64,000 nt of DNA from the NCBI RefSeq assembly GCF_014229965.1, contig NZ_JABGBW010000002.1, positions 1-64,000 of the forward strand, written 5' to 3'. Of this stretch, positions 54,784 to 63,516 are shown piece after piece (within the stretch, counting starts at the first letter, position 1; the number at the start of each line of letters is the position of its first letter). This DNA comes from Peptostreptococcus canis (GTDB lineage: Bacteria; Bacillota; Clostridia; Peptostreptococcales; Peptostreptococcaceae). A model generated the notes under the pieces. It had not been told where the DNA came from. It ran no database searches and worked only from the letters and a program-made list of their open reading frames with translations. Position numbers and translations under genes: made by a program.

Positions 54784-54833
54784 TATACAATTTATATAAA
54801 AATTATTTATTACTATACAAACTATATAAAAAT
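54784..54833. repeat. Two 20 bp direct repeats, 30 bp period, between ltaE and the recombinase
   Basis: TATACAA-NN-TATATAAAAAT occurs at 54784-54803 and 54814-54833, differing only in the two central bases, with an exact 30 bp period. A possible binding site for a regulator or for the recombinase. High A+T weakens the case. Confidence 0.5.
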
Positions 54834-54844
54834 GTATAAAAAAT

Positions 54845-54872
54845 TTTACTTTTGATTTCAGCATGTTATAAT
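54845..54872 (+). promoter_or_regulatory. Extended -10 promoter of the tyrosine recombinase
   Basis: TTTACT at 54845-54850, 16 bp, TATAAT at 54867-54872 with TG one base before. The leader would be about 110 nt. Confidence 0.55.
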
Positions 54873-54989
54873 TATAGTTACAAGATGTATAGTGATATGT
54901 CAAGGATTTGAAATAATCAAAAATAATCCCAGGTTATATTACTAATTTAAATATATAGTATATAATATATGGTATATAAGGAGGTAAAA

Positions 54990-56147
54990 ATGGCTACCAG
55001 AATCAACAATAAATCTTCAAAACCTGATAATATAGTAATCAGGGATAATAATATAATAGATGAATGTGAAAGTATAGAAAAGCAACTTCCCCAATTTATG
55101 AAAGACTATTTTATTTACTTAAGAGGAGCTGTTGCAGTAACTTCTAGAAGAGCCTATCTTCAAGATATAAAATTTTTTTGTGATTATCTTATAAGTACGG
55201 ATCTATATACCAATGCAAAACAAGCTTTTGAAATAACGCTTGATGAATTTAAAGAAATAAAGGCAAGAGATATAAATCTCTTTTTAGGTGATTACTGTAA
55301 TAGATATTATAAAATTATAAAAAATGATAAAACTAATAACGATGATAAAGTATTATATGAAAATAATAATAAATCTCTTGCAAGGAAAAAATCCAGCCTT
55401 TCTACTCTATTTAAATACATGTATAGAAATGAACAGCTTAACGAAGATATAACTGCCGGATTTAACCCTATAAAATTACCAAAACCACAACCGGATGCTA
55501 TAAAAAGATTAGAGATTGATGAAGTTGCTATTATGTTAGATGCAGTGGAAAATGGTACAGGTTTAACTGATAAAGAAAAAGAATACTGGCTTAAAACTAA
55601 ACTTAGGGATAGAGCCATTTTAGTTTTATTTATTACATATGGTCTAAGATTGACAGAATTAAGAGAATTAAACATTAGTTCTTTTAATTTTTCAAGAGGT
55701 GTATTTGTAATATTTAGGAAGCGAGGTAAAGAAGTTCAAATGCCTATTAATGATGCATGTGAAAAAGTCATAAAAGAATATATTGAATTTGAAAGACCAA
55801 AAGAAGATATGCTTAGTGAAGATAATAAAGATGCACTGTTCTTGTCTCTTCAAAAGAAAAGAATGACAACTAGATCTATTAGAGATTTAGTAAAGAAGTA
55901 TACTTCTATATCTATGGGTACATCTAGAGAAAATGGGTATAGCCCACATAAACTTAGAGCTACAGCAGCAACATCTTTAATAGAAACCGGATTTTCTATA
56001 TATGATGTGCAAAATCTTATGGATCATGAAAATGTTACAACTACTCAGTTATACGCGGCTCATAGAAAAAATCTAAAAAGGGATATAGTTAAGAATTTTG
56101 ACTGGCTGGATGAAGACAATGCATTAGGAGTAAAAAGAAGAGATTAA
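54990..56147 (+). CDS. Tyrosine recombinase (XerC/D-like integrase)
   Basis: 385 aa from ATG54990, placed after AAGGAGG. ATG54969 is upstream of this site. A SAM-like core-binding domain (residues ~30-150: FMKDYFIYLRGAVAVTSRRA) is followed by the catalytic domain with all expected residues: Arg in TYGLRLTELREL, Lys in FRKRGKEVQMPI, HKLRATAATSL, His in LMDHENVTTTQ and Tyr in LYAAHRKN. It is longer than XerC/XerD (about 300 aa). No partner genes, attachment-site duplication or cargo are visible, so it may be a host Xer-type enzyme. The function is uncertain. Confidence 0.85.
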   Translation: MATRINNKSSKPDNIVIRDNNIIDECESIEKQLPQFMKDYFIYLRGAVAVTSRRAYLQDIKFFCDYLISTDLYTNAKQAFEITLDEFKEIKARDINLFLGDYCNRYYKIIKNDKTNNDDKVLYENNNKSLARKKSSLSTLFKYMYRNEQLNEDITAGFNPIKLPKPQPDAIKRLEIDEVAIMLDAVENGTGLTDKEKEYWLKTKLRDRAILVLFITYGLRLTELRELNISSFNFSRGVFVIFRKRGKEVQMPINDACEKVIKEYIEFERPKEDMLSEDNKDALFLSLQKKRMTTRSIRDLVKKYTSISMGTSRENGYSPHKLRATAATSLIETGFSIYDVQNLMDHENVTTTQLYAAHRKNLKRDIVKNFDWLDEDNALGVKRRD

Positions 56148-56171
56148 AAAAGTTTGAAAGTATAAATATAT

Positions 56172-56219
56172 AAAAATGGATATTATACACTATGAAATTC
56201 AAATATAATATCCATTTTT
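56172..56219. terminator. Bidirectional terminator between the recombinase and the ABC operon
   Basis: 15 bp perfect stem (56172-56186 with 56205-56219), 18 nt loop, five A and T at the ends. It can stop both converging transcripts. Confidence 0.9.
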
Positions 56220-56235
56220 ATATTATCAGAAAAGT

Positions 56236-59067
56236 CTATTCTTTCATCGCATCTACCATGTTTACCTTATTAATTTTCTTATGCATTGTAAACATAACTA
56301 TAGTGGAAAATAAAAAAGTCAATAAAGCTGATACAATATAGTTAATGACTCTAATTTCCGGAATAAACATAGTATCATCGGGAGGCAATACATATATTAT
56401 GTACTTATGCATAACAGTCCCCAAAATAAATCCCAATAATATTCCAAAAACCGTCAATACAATGGTTTCTTTAAAAATATACATAGTTACTTCCTTAGGA
56501 TAGAAACCAAGTACCTTGATAGTAGATAATTCGCTCTTTCTTTCTGAAATATTTATATTTGTTAAATTATATAAAACTACATAGGCAAGTACTAACGAAC
56601 ATACAATCATAATTAAAACAGCATAATTTAGACCATCTAATGTGGATTTTATCATACCTTTATTTTCATCACTTGAAACTACAAATTTAGTAGCCGATTC
56701 ATTAAGTACTTTTTTAGAAAGAGATGAAATTTTATAATCACTATTATCTTTCAATTTTATTATATATGCGTTTGCGATATAATCTTGTTTAAAAATTTTC
56801 TTATACATATAAGGTGTCATGTACATATTGTGTCCCAGATACCATTCTGATGAATGTTGATATTTAACATCAAACCTTTGAGATTTATCATTTTCCACAA
56901 TAATCGAATTTTTACTATTTATATAATCACCATTTGAAGAATGATTGAATTTCTCTTTAATATAATTTTTATATCTACTAAAAAAATTAATACTATCATT
57001 ATTATCTAATAAATATTCGAGTTTCTCGTTTATAATAACGGAATTATCATTCAGAGTTATGGCTTTTTTATCTCTTGTAGAAATTCTAATATAATTATTA
57101 AAGCTTTTAGGATTATTAATTACCATGATACTCGCCTTCTGTTTAAGTTTATTCTTAAGAATTATTTTTACTCGATCATATTTTATTTTTTCAATAGACT
57201 TTATATTTTTTTCTTTTTTCAGAACTTTATTTAGACTTTCCAACTCGGAATTTCTGGAATTAGTATCATATACCATTAACAGATCATATTTTGAAATATT
57301 TCCAAATTGTCTATTCAGTATTCCGGATATAGAATCTCTAATCCCTATTCCCATTACAAGCAAAGCAGTGCAACCTGCTACTCCTAAAATAGTCATCATC
57401 ATTCTTATTTTATATCTGAAAATATTTCTGGCAGTAACTTTATTATTGAAACTCATCTTATTCCAAATAAATGGAATTTTCTCAATCAAAAGTCTGGATC
57501 CTTTTTTAGGTGATTTTTTCATCATAAGTTGAATAGGCTTACTTTTTAATTCTTTATTTGCCACATATATAGAAGAAACTACTGTGCAACTTAAAGAAAC
57601 AGCAAAAGAAATAAATATATAGACCGGATATATTTTAGTATCTACATTATCAAATATATAGTTATTTGAATATGCCCCAAACACTATTCTCGATAAAAGT
57701 TCCTGTCCTAGTACAACTCCTAAAATACATCCAATAAAACCGCTTATAAAACCATATATTATAAATTTTTTCATAATACTGATCTTGCTATATCCAAGTG
57801 CCTTTAAAAGTCCCAAATAATTTCTTTGCTCATCTACCATTCTCATCATTGTAGACAGAGTGACAAGTAAAGCGACAGAAAAAAAGAAAACTGGAAAAAT
57901 ATTGGATAAGGTATCTAACCTGTATGAACCATCAATATACGAAAAATAGTTTGTAATATATTCTTCTCTATCAAATATTTGATAATTAACCTCTTTGATT
58001 TTTTCAAATTTCAATGTTTCTTTATCTAAAATTTTATTTATATATTTATATTCGAGATCAATATTTTTTTTGTTCTTGTTAATATATCTCCTTTTTGTCT
58101 CCATTTTTTCTTTTATATAGTCAATATCATTCTGTTCATTGTCAACTTGGGCTTGATCTATAAAATTACTATTTCCGAAAGATAATTCGGCACTGATTTT
58201 TTCTCTATTTAAATTTTCTAATTCTTTCTCTGTTTTATCTAAATTATTTTTTTTATTCTGTACTTTTTTTCGTTCATTTTCAATTTTGGAAATTGTACCA
58301 TTTTTAAATTCAATATATCTATCTTCTTCGATACTTTTTAATTCTTCTAAAAGTTCTTCATTATATTTTTTTACATTTTGGGAGTAATTTTTATCTATAT
58401 TTTTATCTCGCAATTTATACTTTATTCTAACCATAGAATAATTTTTTGATAAAAACTGCTCTTTCTTTATATATGCTATAGCATCTAATTTTCCATCAGA
58501 AGATAATGATTGTCCAAGATTTTCTTTATCGATATATTCAGTAGAATTAACAAATCCGACTAAAATATATTTTCCTTTTTTCAATTTATCTTCCGGTTCT
58601 TTTCCAGAATTATCTACTAATATTATATTATCTCCAATATTATATTTATTACATAATCTTAAATCAAGAAGTATTTCATTATTATTTTTTATTTCTCTAC
58701 CAGCCACCAATTCATATTTGGATATTTTATTTGGAACGGAAAATACCCTAATAGATTCCTCTGAGTTTTTTAACATCAAATCTTCAGAATATACAGGTTC
58801 AACTTCTTTTATATTTTTATAATTTTCAACGATTTTTATATCTCTATTTTCTAGCCCTACATTAGAAATAACTATGGAATCAGCCAAATTATATTTTTTA
58901 AAATAATTCATGGCTGTATTTCTTATGTTACTTCCGCTAACTTTTAGACCCATAAATACAAACACGCCCAAAAAAATAAGCGCAATGATAGAGATAAATC
59001 GTGATTTACTATCCTTGAATTCACGTTTTATATTTATATCTATTGCGTATTTTTCTATAATAATCAC
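56236..59067 (-). CDS. FtsX-like ABC transporter permease
   Basis: About 943 aa from GTG59067. One N-terminal membrane helix (IALIFLGVFVFMGLKVSG), a large outer domain with a coiled coil (~240-370, Lys/Glu/Asn-rich), three helices of a first FtsX core (~415-520), a second outer domain, and a final three-helix FtsX core ending NMVDAMKE. This is the layout of MacB/YknZ-like or BceB-like permeases that act on peptides or lipid-linked substrates. The start is unclear: the frame is open into the ATPase gene, GAGGTG lies at the proposed GTG, and an ATT or ATA start just after it would fit the ribosome site equally. Last gene of the operon. Confidence 0.8.
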   Translation of the reverse strand: MIIIEKYAIDINIKREFKDSKSRFISIIALIFLGVFVFMGLKVSGSNIRNTAMNYFKKYNLADSIVISNVGLENRDIKIVENYKNIKEVEPVYSEDLMLKNSEESIRVFSVPNKISKYELVAGREIKNNNEILLDLRLCNKYNIGDNIILVDNSGKEPEDKLKKGKYILVGFVNSTEYIDKENLGQSLSSDGKLDAIAYIKKEQFLSKNYSMVRIKYKLRDKNIDKNYSQNVKKYNEELLEELKSIEEDRYIEFKNGTISKIENERKKVQNKKNNLDKTEKELENLNREKISAELSFGNSNFIDQAQVDNEQNDIDYIKEKMETKRRYINKNKKNIDLEYKYINKILDKETLKFEKIKEVNYQIFDREEYITNYFSYIDGSYRLDTLSNIFPVFFFSVALLVTLSTMMRMVDEQRNYLGLLKALGYSKISIMKKFIIYGFISGFIGCILGVVLGQELLSRIVFGAYSNNYIFDNVDTKIYPVYIFISFAVSLSCTVVSSIYVANKELKSKPIQLMMKKSPKKGSRLLIEKIPFIWNKMSFNNKVTARNIFRYKIRMMMTILGVAGCTALLVMGIGIRDSISGILNRQFGNISKYDLLMVYDTNSRNSELESLNKVLKKEKNIKSIEKIKYDRVKIILKNKLKQKASIMVINNPKSFNNYIRISTRDKKAITLNDNSVIINEKLEYLLDNNDSINFFSRYKNYIKEKFNHSSNGDYINSKNSIIVENDKSQRFDVKYQHSSEWYLGHNMYMTPYMYKKIFKQDYIANAYIIKLKDNSDYKISSLSKKVLNESATKFVVSSDENKGMIKSTLDGLNYAVLIMIVCSLVLAYVVLYNLTNINISERKSELSTIKVLGFYPKEVTMYIFKETIVLTVFGILLGFILGTVMHKYIIYVLPPDDTMFIPEIRVINYIVSALLTFLFSTIVMFTMHKKINKVNMVDAMKE

Positions 59068-59107
59068 CTCTTTAACTTTATTACTTGGTGGTAAATGAAT
59101 TTGTCTT

Positions 59108-59809
59108 TTACCAAGTAATATCATCAATATCAGATGGTTCTTCATTTACTATTACATCACTTATTTTACCATCATTAACATATATGACTCTGTCTGCCAT
59201 ATTTTTTAAAAATGTATTATGAGTTACAATTATTACATTTGTTCCCATTTCATTACTGATATTTTGCAAAACCTTTAGAACATTTTTCCCGGTCTTGTAG
59301 TCCAACGCTCCTGTAGGCTCATCACATAATAATAATTTAGGATTCTTGGAAATAGCTCTTGCTATAGATACCCTCTGTTGTTCTCCACCAGACATCTGAG
59401 CCGGAAACTTATCAATATGATTACCTAAACCTACTAATTTAAGACATCTTTCTGCATCTATTGGATTATCTGATAATTGGTTAGAAATTTCGACATTTTC
59501 CTTAGCAGTTAAATTTTGTATCAAATTATAAAACTGAAATACAAATCCAATATTATTTCTTCTAAATTCAGTTAATTGTATATCATCATATTTAGAGATA
59601 TCCTCGCCATCTATAATAACCTCTCCGGAAGTTACATTATCCATACCACCCAATATATTAAGTAATGTTGATTTACCGGCTCCAGAGGGTCCCAAAATAA
59701 CAGTAAGTTCGCCTTTTTCAATTTGTAAATTTACATTATTATTTGCATATAGTTTTTCCTCGCCATTCATATATATTTTATTACATGATTTCAATTCTAT
59801 AAAACTCAT
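59108..59809 (-). CDS. ABC transporter ATP-binding protein (MacB/LolD/BceA type)
   Basis: 233 aa. Walker A GPSGAGKST, Q-loop GFVFQFYNLIQNLTA, signature MSGGEQQRVSIAR, Walker B LLLCDEPTGALD and H-loop VTHNTF. These sequences are typical of ATPases that pair with FtsX-like permeases. It overlaps the DUF368 gene by 4 nt and precedes the permease by about 40 nt. Confidence 0.92.
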   Translation of the reverse strand: MSFIELKSCNKIYMNGEEKLYANNNVNLQIEKGELTVILGPSGAGKSTLLNILGGMDNVTSGEVIIDGEDISKYDDIQLTEFRRNNIGFVFQFYNLIQNLTAKENVEISNQLSDNPIDAERCLKLVGLGNHIDKFPAQMSGGEQQRVSIARAISKNPKLLLCDEPTGALDYKTGKNVLKVLQNISNEMGTNVIIVTHNTFLKNMADRVIYVNDGKISDVIVNEEPSDIDDITW

Positions 59810-60711
59810 ATTACTTCTCCGTTCTTATCTCTGACAATGGATTTATTTCTTCTGCTTATATAACCAAGTATTAATAAAAGTAATATACCGGTTGAGAATC
59901 CCAATATATCAAAATTTGATAAATTTAAAGCTTCTGATGATTTTTCGAGAGTTGTTGGTCCATTTGCAATCGGATATATAGATCCTATCGTTAAACCCAC
60001 AATAAAATGAATCATCTTACTTCTATATTTTACAAATGCCCTTCTAATGATTTGCACAGAAGATACCAGTCCAAATAATACTCCTAAAGCAAATATTATT
60101 ATACCGCACAACACAGAATATCTTGATAACAACAGACTTTCAATAGAATTAATCAGAGGTATATAAACTCCAAATATTAATAGTACTGTAGAACCGGAAA
60201 TTCCTGGTAATACCATTGCTGAAATTGCAGTCATGCCTGAAAAAAATAAGTATGCATATTCAAAAAAATCTAAATTACTCATATCAATCACACCTTGACT
60301 ACCTATTTTCTTTCTTAAAAAAGATATGGCAACCACAATAACTACTCCTAAAAAAGTATATATTAGATATGTTTTTTTCTTTTCTATTTTATTATATTCA
60401 TTTTTTATAATATACACGACTGATGAGGATGTAAGTCCAATAAATAAAGAACTCATAAAATATATATTTTTTTCAAACATTCTAGAAAGGAAAGATACTG
60501 ATAGAGTTATTCCTATTATCCAACCTAGGGCCAGTTTCACTAAAAAATATACGGATTCTTTCATTTTAGACTTATCTCTAGTTGTAACGCAATTAATTGC
60601 TTCCAGTAGTTGTTCATAAAATCCTAGAATAAATGCAATTGTACCACCTGAAACACCTGGAACACTATCAGCTAATGCCATGCAAAATCCATTAAATAAG
60701 TTCATTATCAC
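59806..60711 (-). CDS. DUF368 protein, undecaprenyl-phosphate translocase PopT type
   Basis: 301 aa with eight to ten hydrophobic helices. The DUF368 start FCMALADSVPGVSGGTIAF and the repeat-like MVLPGISGSTVLLIFGVY are clear. Recent work assigned this family (PopT) to recycling of undecaprenyl phosphate across the membrane, the lipid carrier targeted by bacitracin and by some cationic peptides. Start GTG60711 has AGGTG 7 nt upstream (ATG60705 is second choice). It overlaps the ATPase gene by 4 nt. Confidence 0.9.
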   Translation of the reverse strand: MIMNLFNGFCMALADSVPGVSGGTIAFILGFYEQLLEAINCVTTRDKSKMKESVYFLVKLALGWIIGITLSVSFLSRMFEKNIYFMSSLFIGLTSSSVVYIIKNEYNKIEKKKTYLIYTFLGVVIVVAISFLRKKIGSQGVIDMSNLDFFEYAYLFFSGMTAISAMVLPGISGSTVLLIFGVYIPLINSIESLLLSRYSVLCGIIIFALGVLFGLVSSVQIIRRAFVKYRSKMIHFIVGLTIGSIYPIANGPTTLEKSSEALNLSNFDILGFSTGILLLLILGYISRRNKSIVRDKNGEVI

Positions 60712-60721
60712 TATATAACAC

Positions 60722-62065
60722 CTACAAAGTATTTTGTTCCTTTCTCGTATTTTTTAATTGTATATATAACAATACAAAGGCTATTATTCCTGATATTGTA
60801 TCGCTTAAAGCATTTGAAATATATACACCATTTATACCAAAAAAATTTGGTAATATGTATAAAAGTGGTATTATAATTCCACCAAACTTTAGTATATTCA
60901 ATAATGATGATATTCTAGGTTTTTTTATAGAAATAAAATATGTTGTTGATATTGAATGTATTCCTATAAATGGAAGACCTAATAAATATATCTTTATATT
61001 ATAAACAGTAAGTTTTATCAAACCAGAGTCTTTTGTAAAAAATTTGACTAAAAACTCGGGAAATAATTCTAATACTATCATAAATAAAATAGAAATAAAA
61101 GTAATAAAAATCAAAGTTAAATAAACTGTTTTTATACTTCTTTCAATTTTACCAGCTCCAAAATTGTAACCTATAATAGGTTGTGCCCCTTGACTAACCC
61201 CATAATAAAACATAGAGAAAAATAATCCAATTGACGATATTATAGTAATAGAGGCAAGATGATAATCTCCTCCATAGCTAATTATAAATCTATTAAGTAA
61301 TATACCTACAACTGTACCTACGACTTGCATATAAAAGCTTGGTAAACCATTTGAAAATACTTCCTTTACAACTCTAAAATCAACTTTCAAATTGTTTAAT
61401 CTAAGTTTTATAGGTACTCCCTTGGATTTAATAAAAAAACCAAGTACAAAAATGGTTACAAGTGTTTGAGAAATTACAGTAGCTATAGCAGCTCCCTTAA
61501 CTCCCCAACCAAATATAAAAATAAATATAGCATCAAGTATAATATTTAATACAGAACTTAATAATACATATGTCATGGCATTTCTTGAAAATCCAAGACT
61601 TCTTACTGTATTATTAAGACAATATCCTGTAAGACCCGGTATACCTCCCAATAACATAACCACTATGTAATCTTTTGCAAGTCCATAAACGTTATTAGAA
61701 ACTCCCAATAAAGAAAATATTGGATTTATAAAGATTAAACATAGAATTGTAACTAGTAATTCAGTTATAATAAAAAAAATAAAAGAATTAATTAGTATAT
61801 TTTCCGCTGATTTTATTTTACCTTCGCCATATTTAATTGAAATTAAAGTAGAACCACCGACTCCGATTAATAGTACAAATGCCATTTGAACTATTTGAAA
61901 TGGCATAGTAATACCAATAGCTGTTAATCCCAGTGAATTAATCCTACCTATAAACATCCTGTCAACTAAATTATATATCGCAGCAACTAACATACTAAGA
62001 ATTGCAGGTACACTCTGGTCTAACAATAAAACGGAAATTTTTTCATTTCCCAAATCTCTTTTCAA
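60722..62065 (-). CDS. MATE family transporter
   Basis: 447 aa with 12 helices. Typical stretches are SVPAILSMLVAAIYNLVDRM, GINSLGLTAIG-like INSLGLTAIGITMPFQ, and SQGAQPIIGYNFGAGKIERS. Start TTG62065 after GGAGGT. Only about 20 nt separate it from the kinase and 10 nt from the DUF368 gene, so it belongs to the operon. A drug exporter is the default. The MOP superfamily also includes lipid-linked-sugar flippases, and the neighbour PopT makes a lipid-related role thinkable. Confidence 0.9.
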   Translation of the reverse strand: MKRDLGNEKISVLLLDQSVPAILSMLVAAIYNLVDRMFIGRINSLGLTAIGITMPFQIVQMAFVLLIGVGGSTLISIKYGEGKIKSAENILINSFIFFIITELLVTILCLIFINPIFSLLGVSNNVYGLAKDYIVVMLLGGIPGLTGYCLNNTVRSLGFSRNAMTYVLLSSVLNIILDAIFIFIFGWGVKGAAIATVISQTLVTIFVLGFFIKSKGVPIKLRLNNLKVDFRVVKEVFSNGLPSFYMQVVGTVVGILLNRFIISYGGDYHLASITIISSIGLFFSMFYYGVSQGAQPIIGYNFGAGKIERSIKTVYLTLIFITFISILFMIVLELFPEFLVKFFTKDSGLIKLTVYNIKIYLLGLPFIGIHSISTTYFISIKKPRISSLLNILKFGGIIIPLLYILPNFFGINGVYISNALSDTISGIIAFVLLYIQLKNTRKEQNTL

Positions 62066-62085
62066 AAGCTACCTCCATATATAAT

Positions 62086-63516
62086 CTATCTTTTTCTACA
62101 ATCATTTTGCACAGTAAATGTAATTTCTGTGCCTACATTTTTTTCGCTTTTTATTTCCATCTTTCCACCATGAAGTTTTATTATCTCATCACTAATTGCC
62201 AGTCCTAATCCACTTCCAGATTTATGGAAATCTTCTTGGAAGAATTTTTGTGAAACCTTGTGAATATTATGCTCAGAGATGCCCTCACCGGTATCTTTGA
62301 CTTCAATTTTTGTCATTGTACTAAATTGATCAACCAATACCGTAATACTTCCTTCACTAGGTGTAAACTTTATAGAGTTTTGAATTAAATTAATCAATAC
62401 CTGTCTTAATCTATTTTTATCAGCATAAATAGTAGACATGTTCTGATTTAAAAATTCAAAGGATAATCTCAAATTTTTATTTACAGCCATAGATCGTAAT
62501 TGATTAACAACACTAATAACTAAATTTTCTATACTTACCTCTTCAATATTTAACTTTATTCTATCAGAAGATAATCTGGAAAAATCTAATAATTCTTCTA
62601 CTAATTTTATTAGTCTATGAGTTTCATCTTGAATAATATTTAGTCCCATGCTAAGTTCTTCTTTTGAGATATTATCAAATTGAAGTGTTTCACTCCAGCC
62701 ATTTATTGAAGTGAGGGGAGTCCTTAGTTCATGAGAAATCGATGAAATAAATTCATCTTTTAGTTTTTCACTTTTTTGAATTTCTGTTGCCATATTTTCG
62801 AAAGTTTTGGCAAGATCCCCTATTTCGTCATCAGAAATTCTCTCTTTATTCATCTTTATATTGTAATTGCCTTTTGCCAACATATTAGAAAATATTTTTA
62901 ATTCAGTCAGTGGTTCTATAATACTATCAGCAAACTTCAAGCTAAGTCCTATACTAAATATCAATATTAAAACTCCTATTAATAATAAATAAGCTATTAT
63001 TTTTAGAATTTCTCCATCAATATTTTTTAAAGAAACACTATATCTAACCACTCCCTCTACAATACCATTTTCTTTTATTGGAACGGATACGCTCATTACT
63101 TTTTCACCAGTATATTTTTCCCTATATGTATAGGTATTTATATCTTCAATATTTTGAATAGCTCTTTTTACATCTATATAATCCATTTTTTTATTAGGTT
63201 TAAATCCATATTGATCTATCACTACATATCCGCTCTTATCTATTATATTTACTGCAATTTTATTGTTGTTTGAATAATTCTGATTTTCTATAATACTTTC
63301 TGCCCTGTCAATAAAACCTGTATTGGACAAATTTATAGAATTATACACAGCATTCGTATAAGAAACTTGAGACATTAAAGTTTGTTTCGTAGAAGTGTAA
63401 TAATACCTAGTAGCAAAAAATGTGAGAATAACTTCAAAAGAAAGAAGAACTAAAAGTATTATTATTATAAAGTTTTTCAGAACTTTCTTTCTTAAACCAC
63501 CAAAATGTAAAACCAT
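62086..63516 (-). CDS. Sensor histidine kinase with extracytoplasmic domain and HAMP
   Basis: 476 aa. Two membrane helices (~12-32 and ~172-195) enclose an outer sensing domain of about 140 residues. HAMP follows (IIEPLTELKIFSNMLAKGNY), then the phospho-acceptor His in SSISHELRTPLTSINGWSE and the ATPase domain (N box INLIQNSIKFTPSEG, G1 DTGEGIS, G2 GSGLGLAISDEI). The ATG overlaps the stop of the response regulator as TAATG, so the two are translationally coupled. Confidence 0.93.
   Translation of the reverse strand: MVLHFGGLRKKVLKNFIIIILLVLLSFEVILTFFATRYYYTSTKQTLMSQVSYTNAVYNSINLSNTGFIDRAESIIENQNYSNNNKIAVNIIDKSGYVVIDQYGFKPNKKMDYIDVKRAIQNIEDINTYTYREKYTGEKVMSVSVPIKENGIVEGVVRYSVSLKNIDGEILKIIAYLLLIGVLILIFSIGLSLKFADSIIEPLTELKIFSNMLAKGNYNIKMNKERISDDEIGDLAKTFENMATEIQKSEKLKDEFISSISHELRTPLTSINGWSETLQFDNISKEELSMGLNIIQDETHRLIKLVEELLDFSRLSSDRIKLNIEEVSIENLVISVVNQLRSMAVNKNLRLSFEFLNQNMSTIYADKNRLRQVLINLIQNSIKFTPSEGSITVLVDQFSTMTKIEVKDTGEGISEHNIHKVSQKFFQEDFHKSGSGLGLAISDEIIKLHGGKMEIKSEKNVGTEITFTVQNDCRKR

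Noticed and set aside
54784-54989. Xer dif site in front of the tyrosine recombinase
   Set aside because: The AT-rich sequence has partial palindromes, but nothing fits the Firmicutes dif consensus well.
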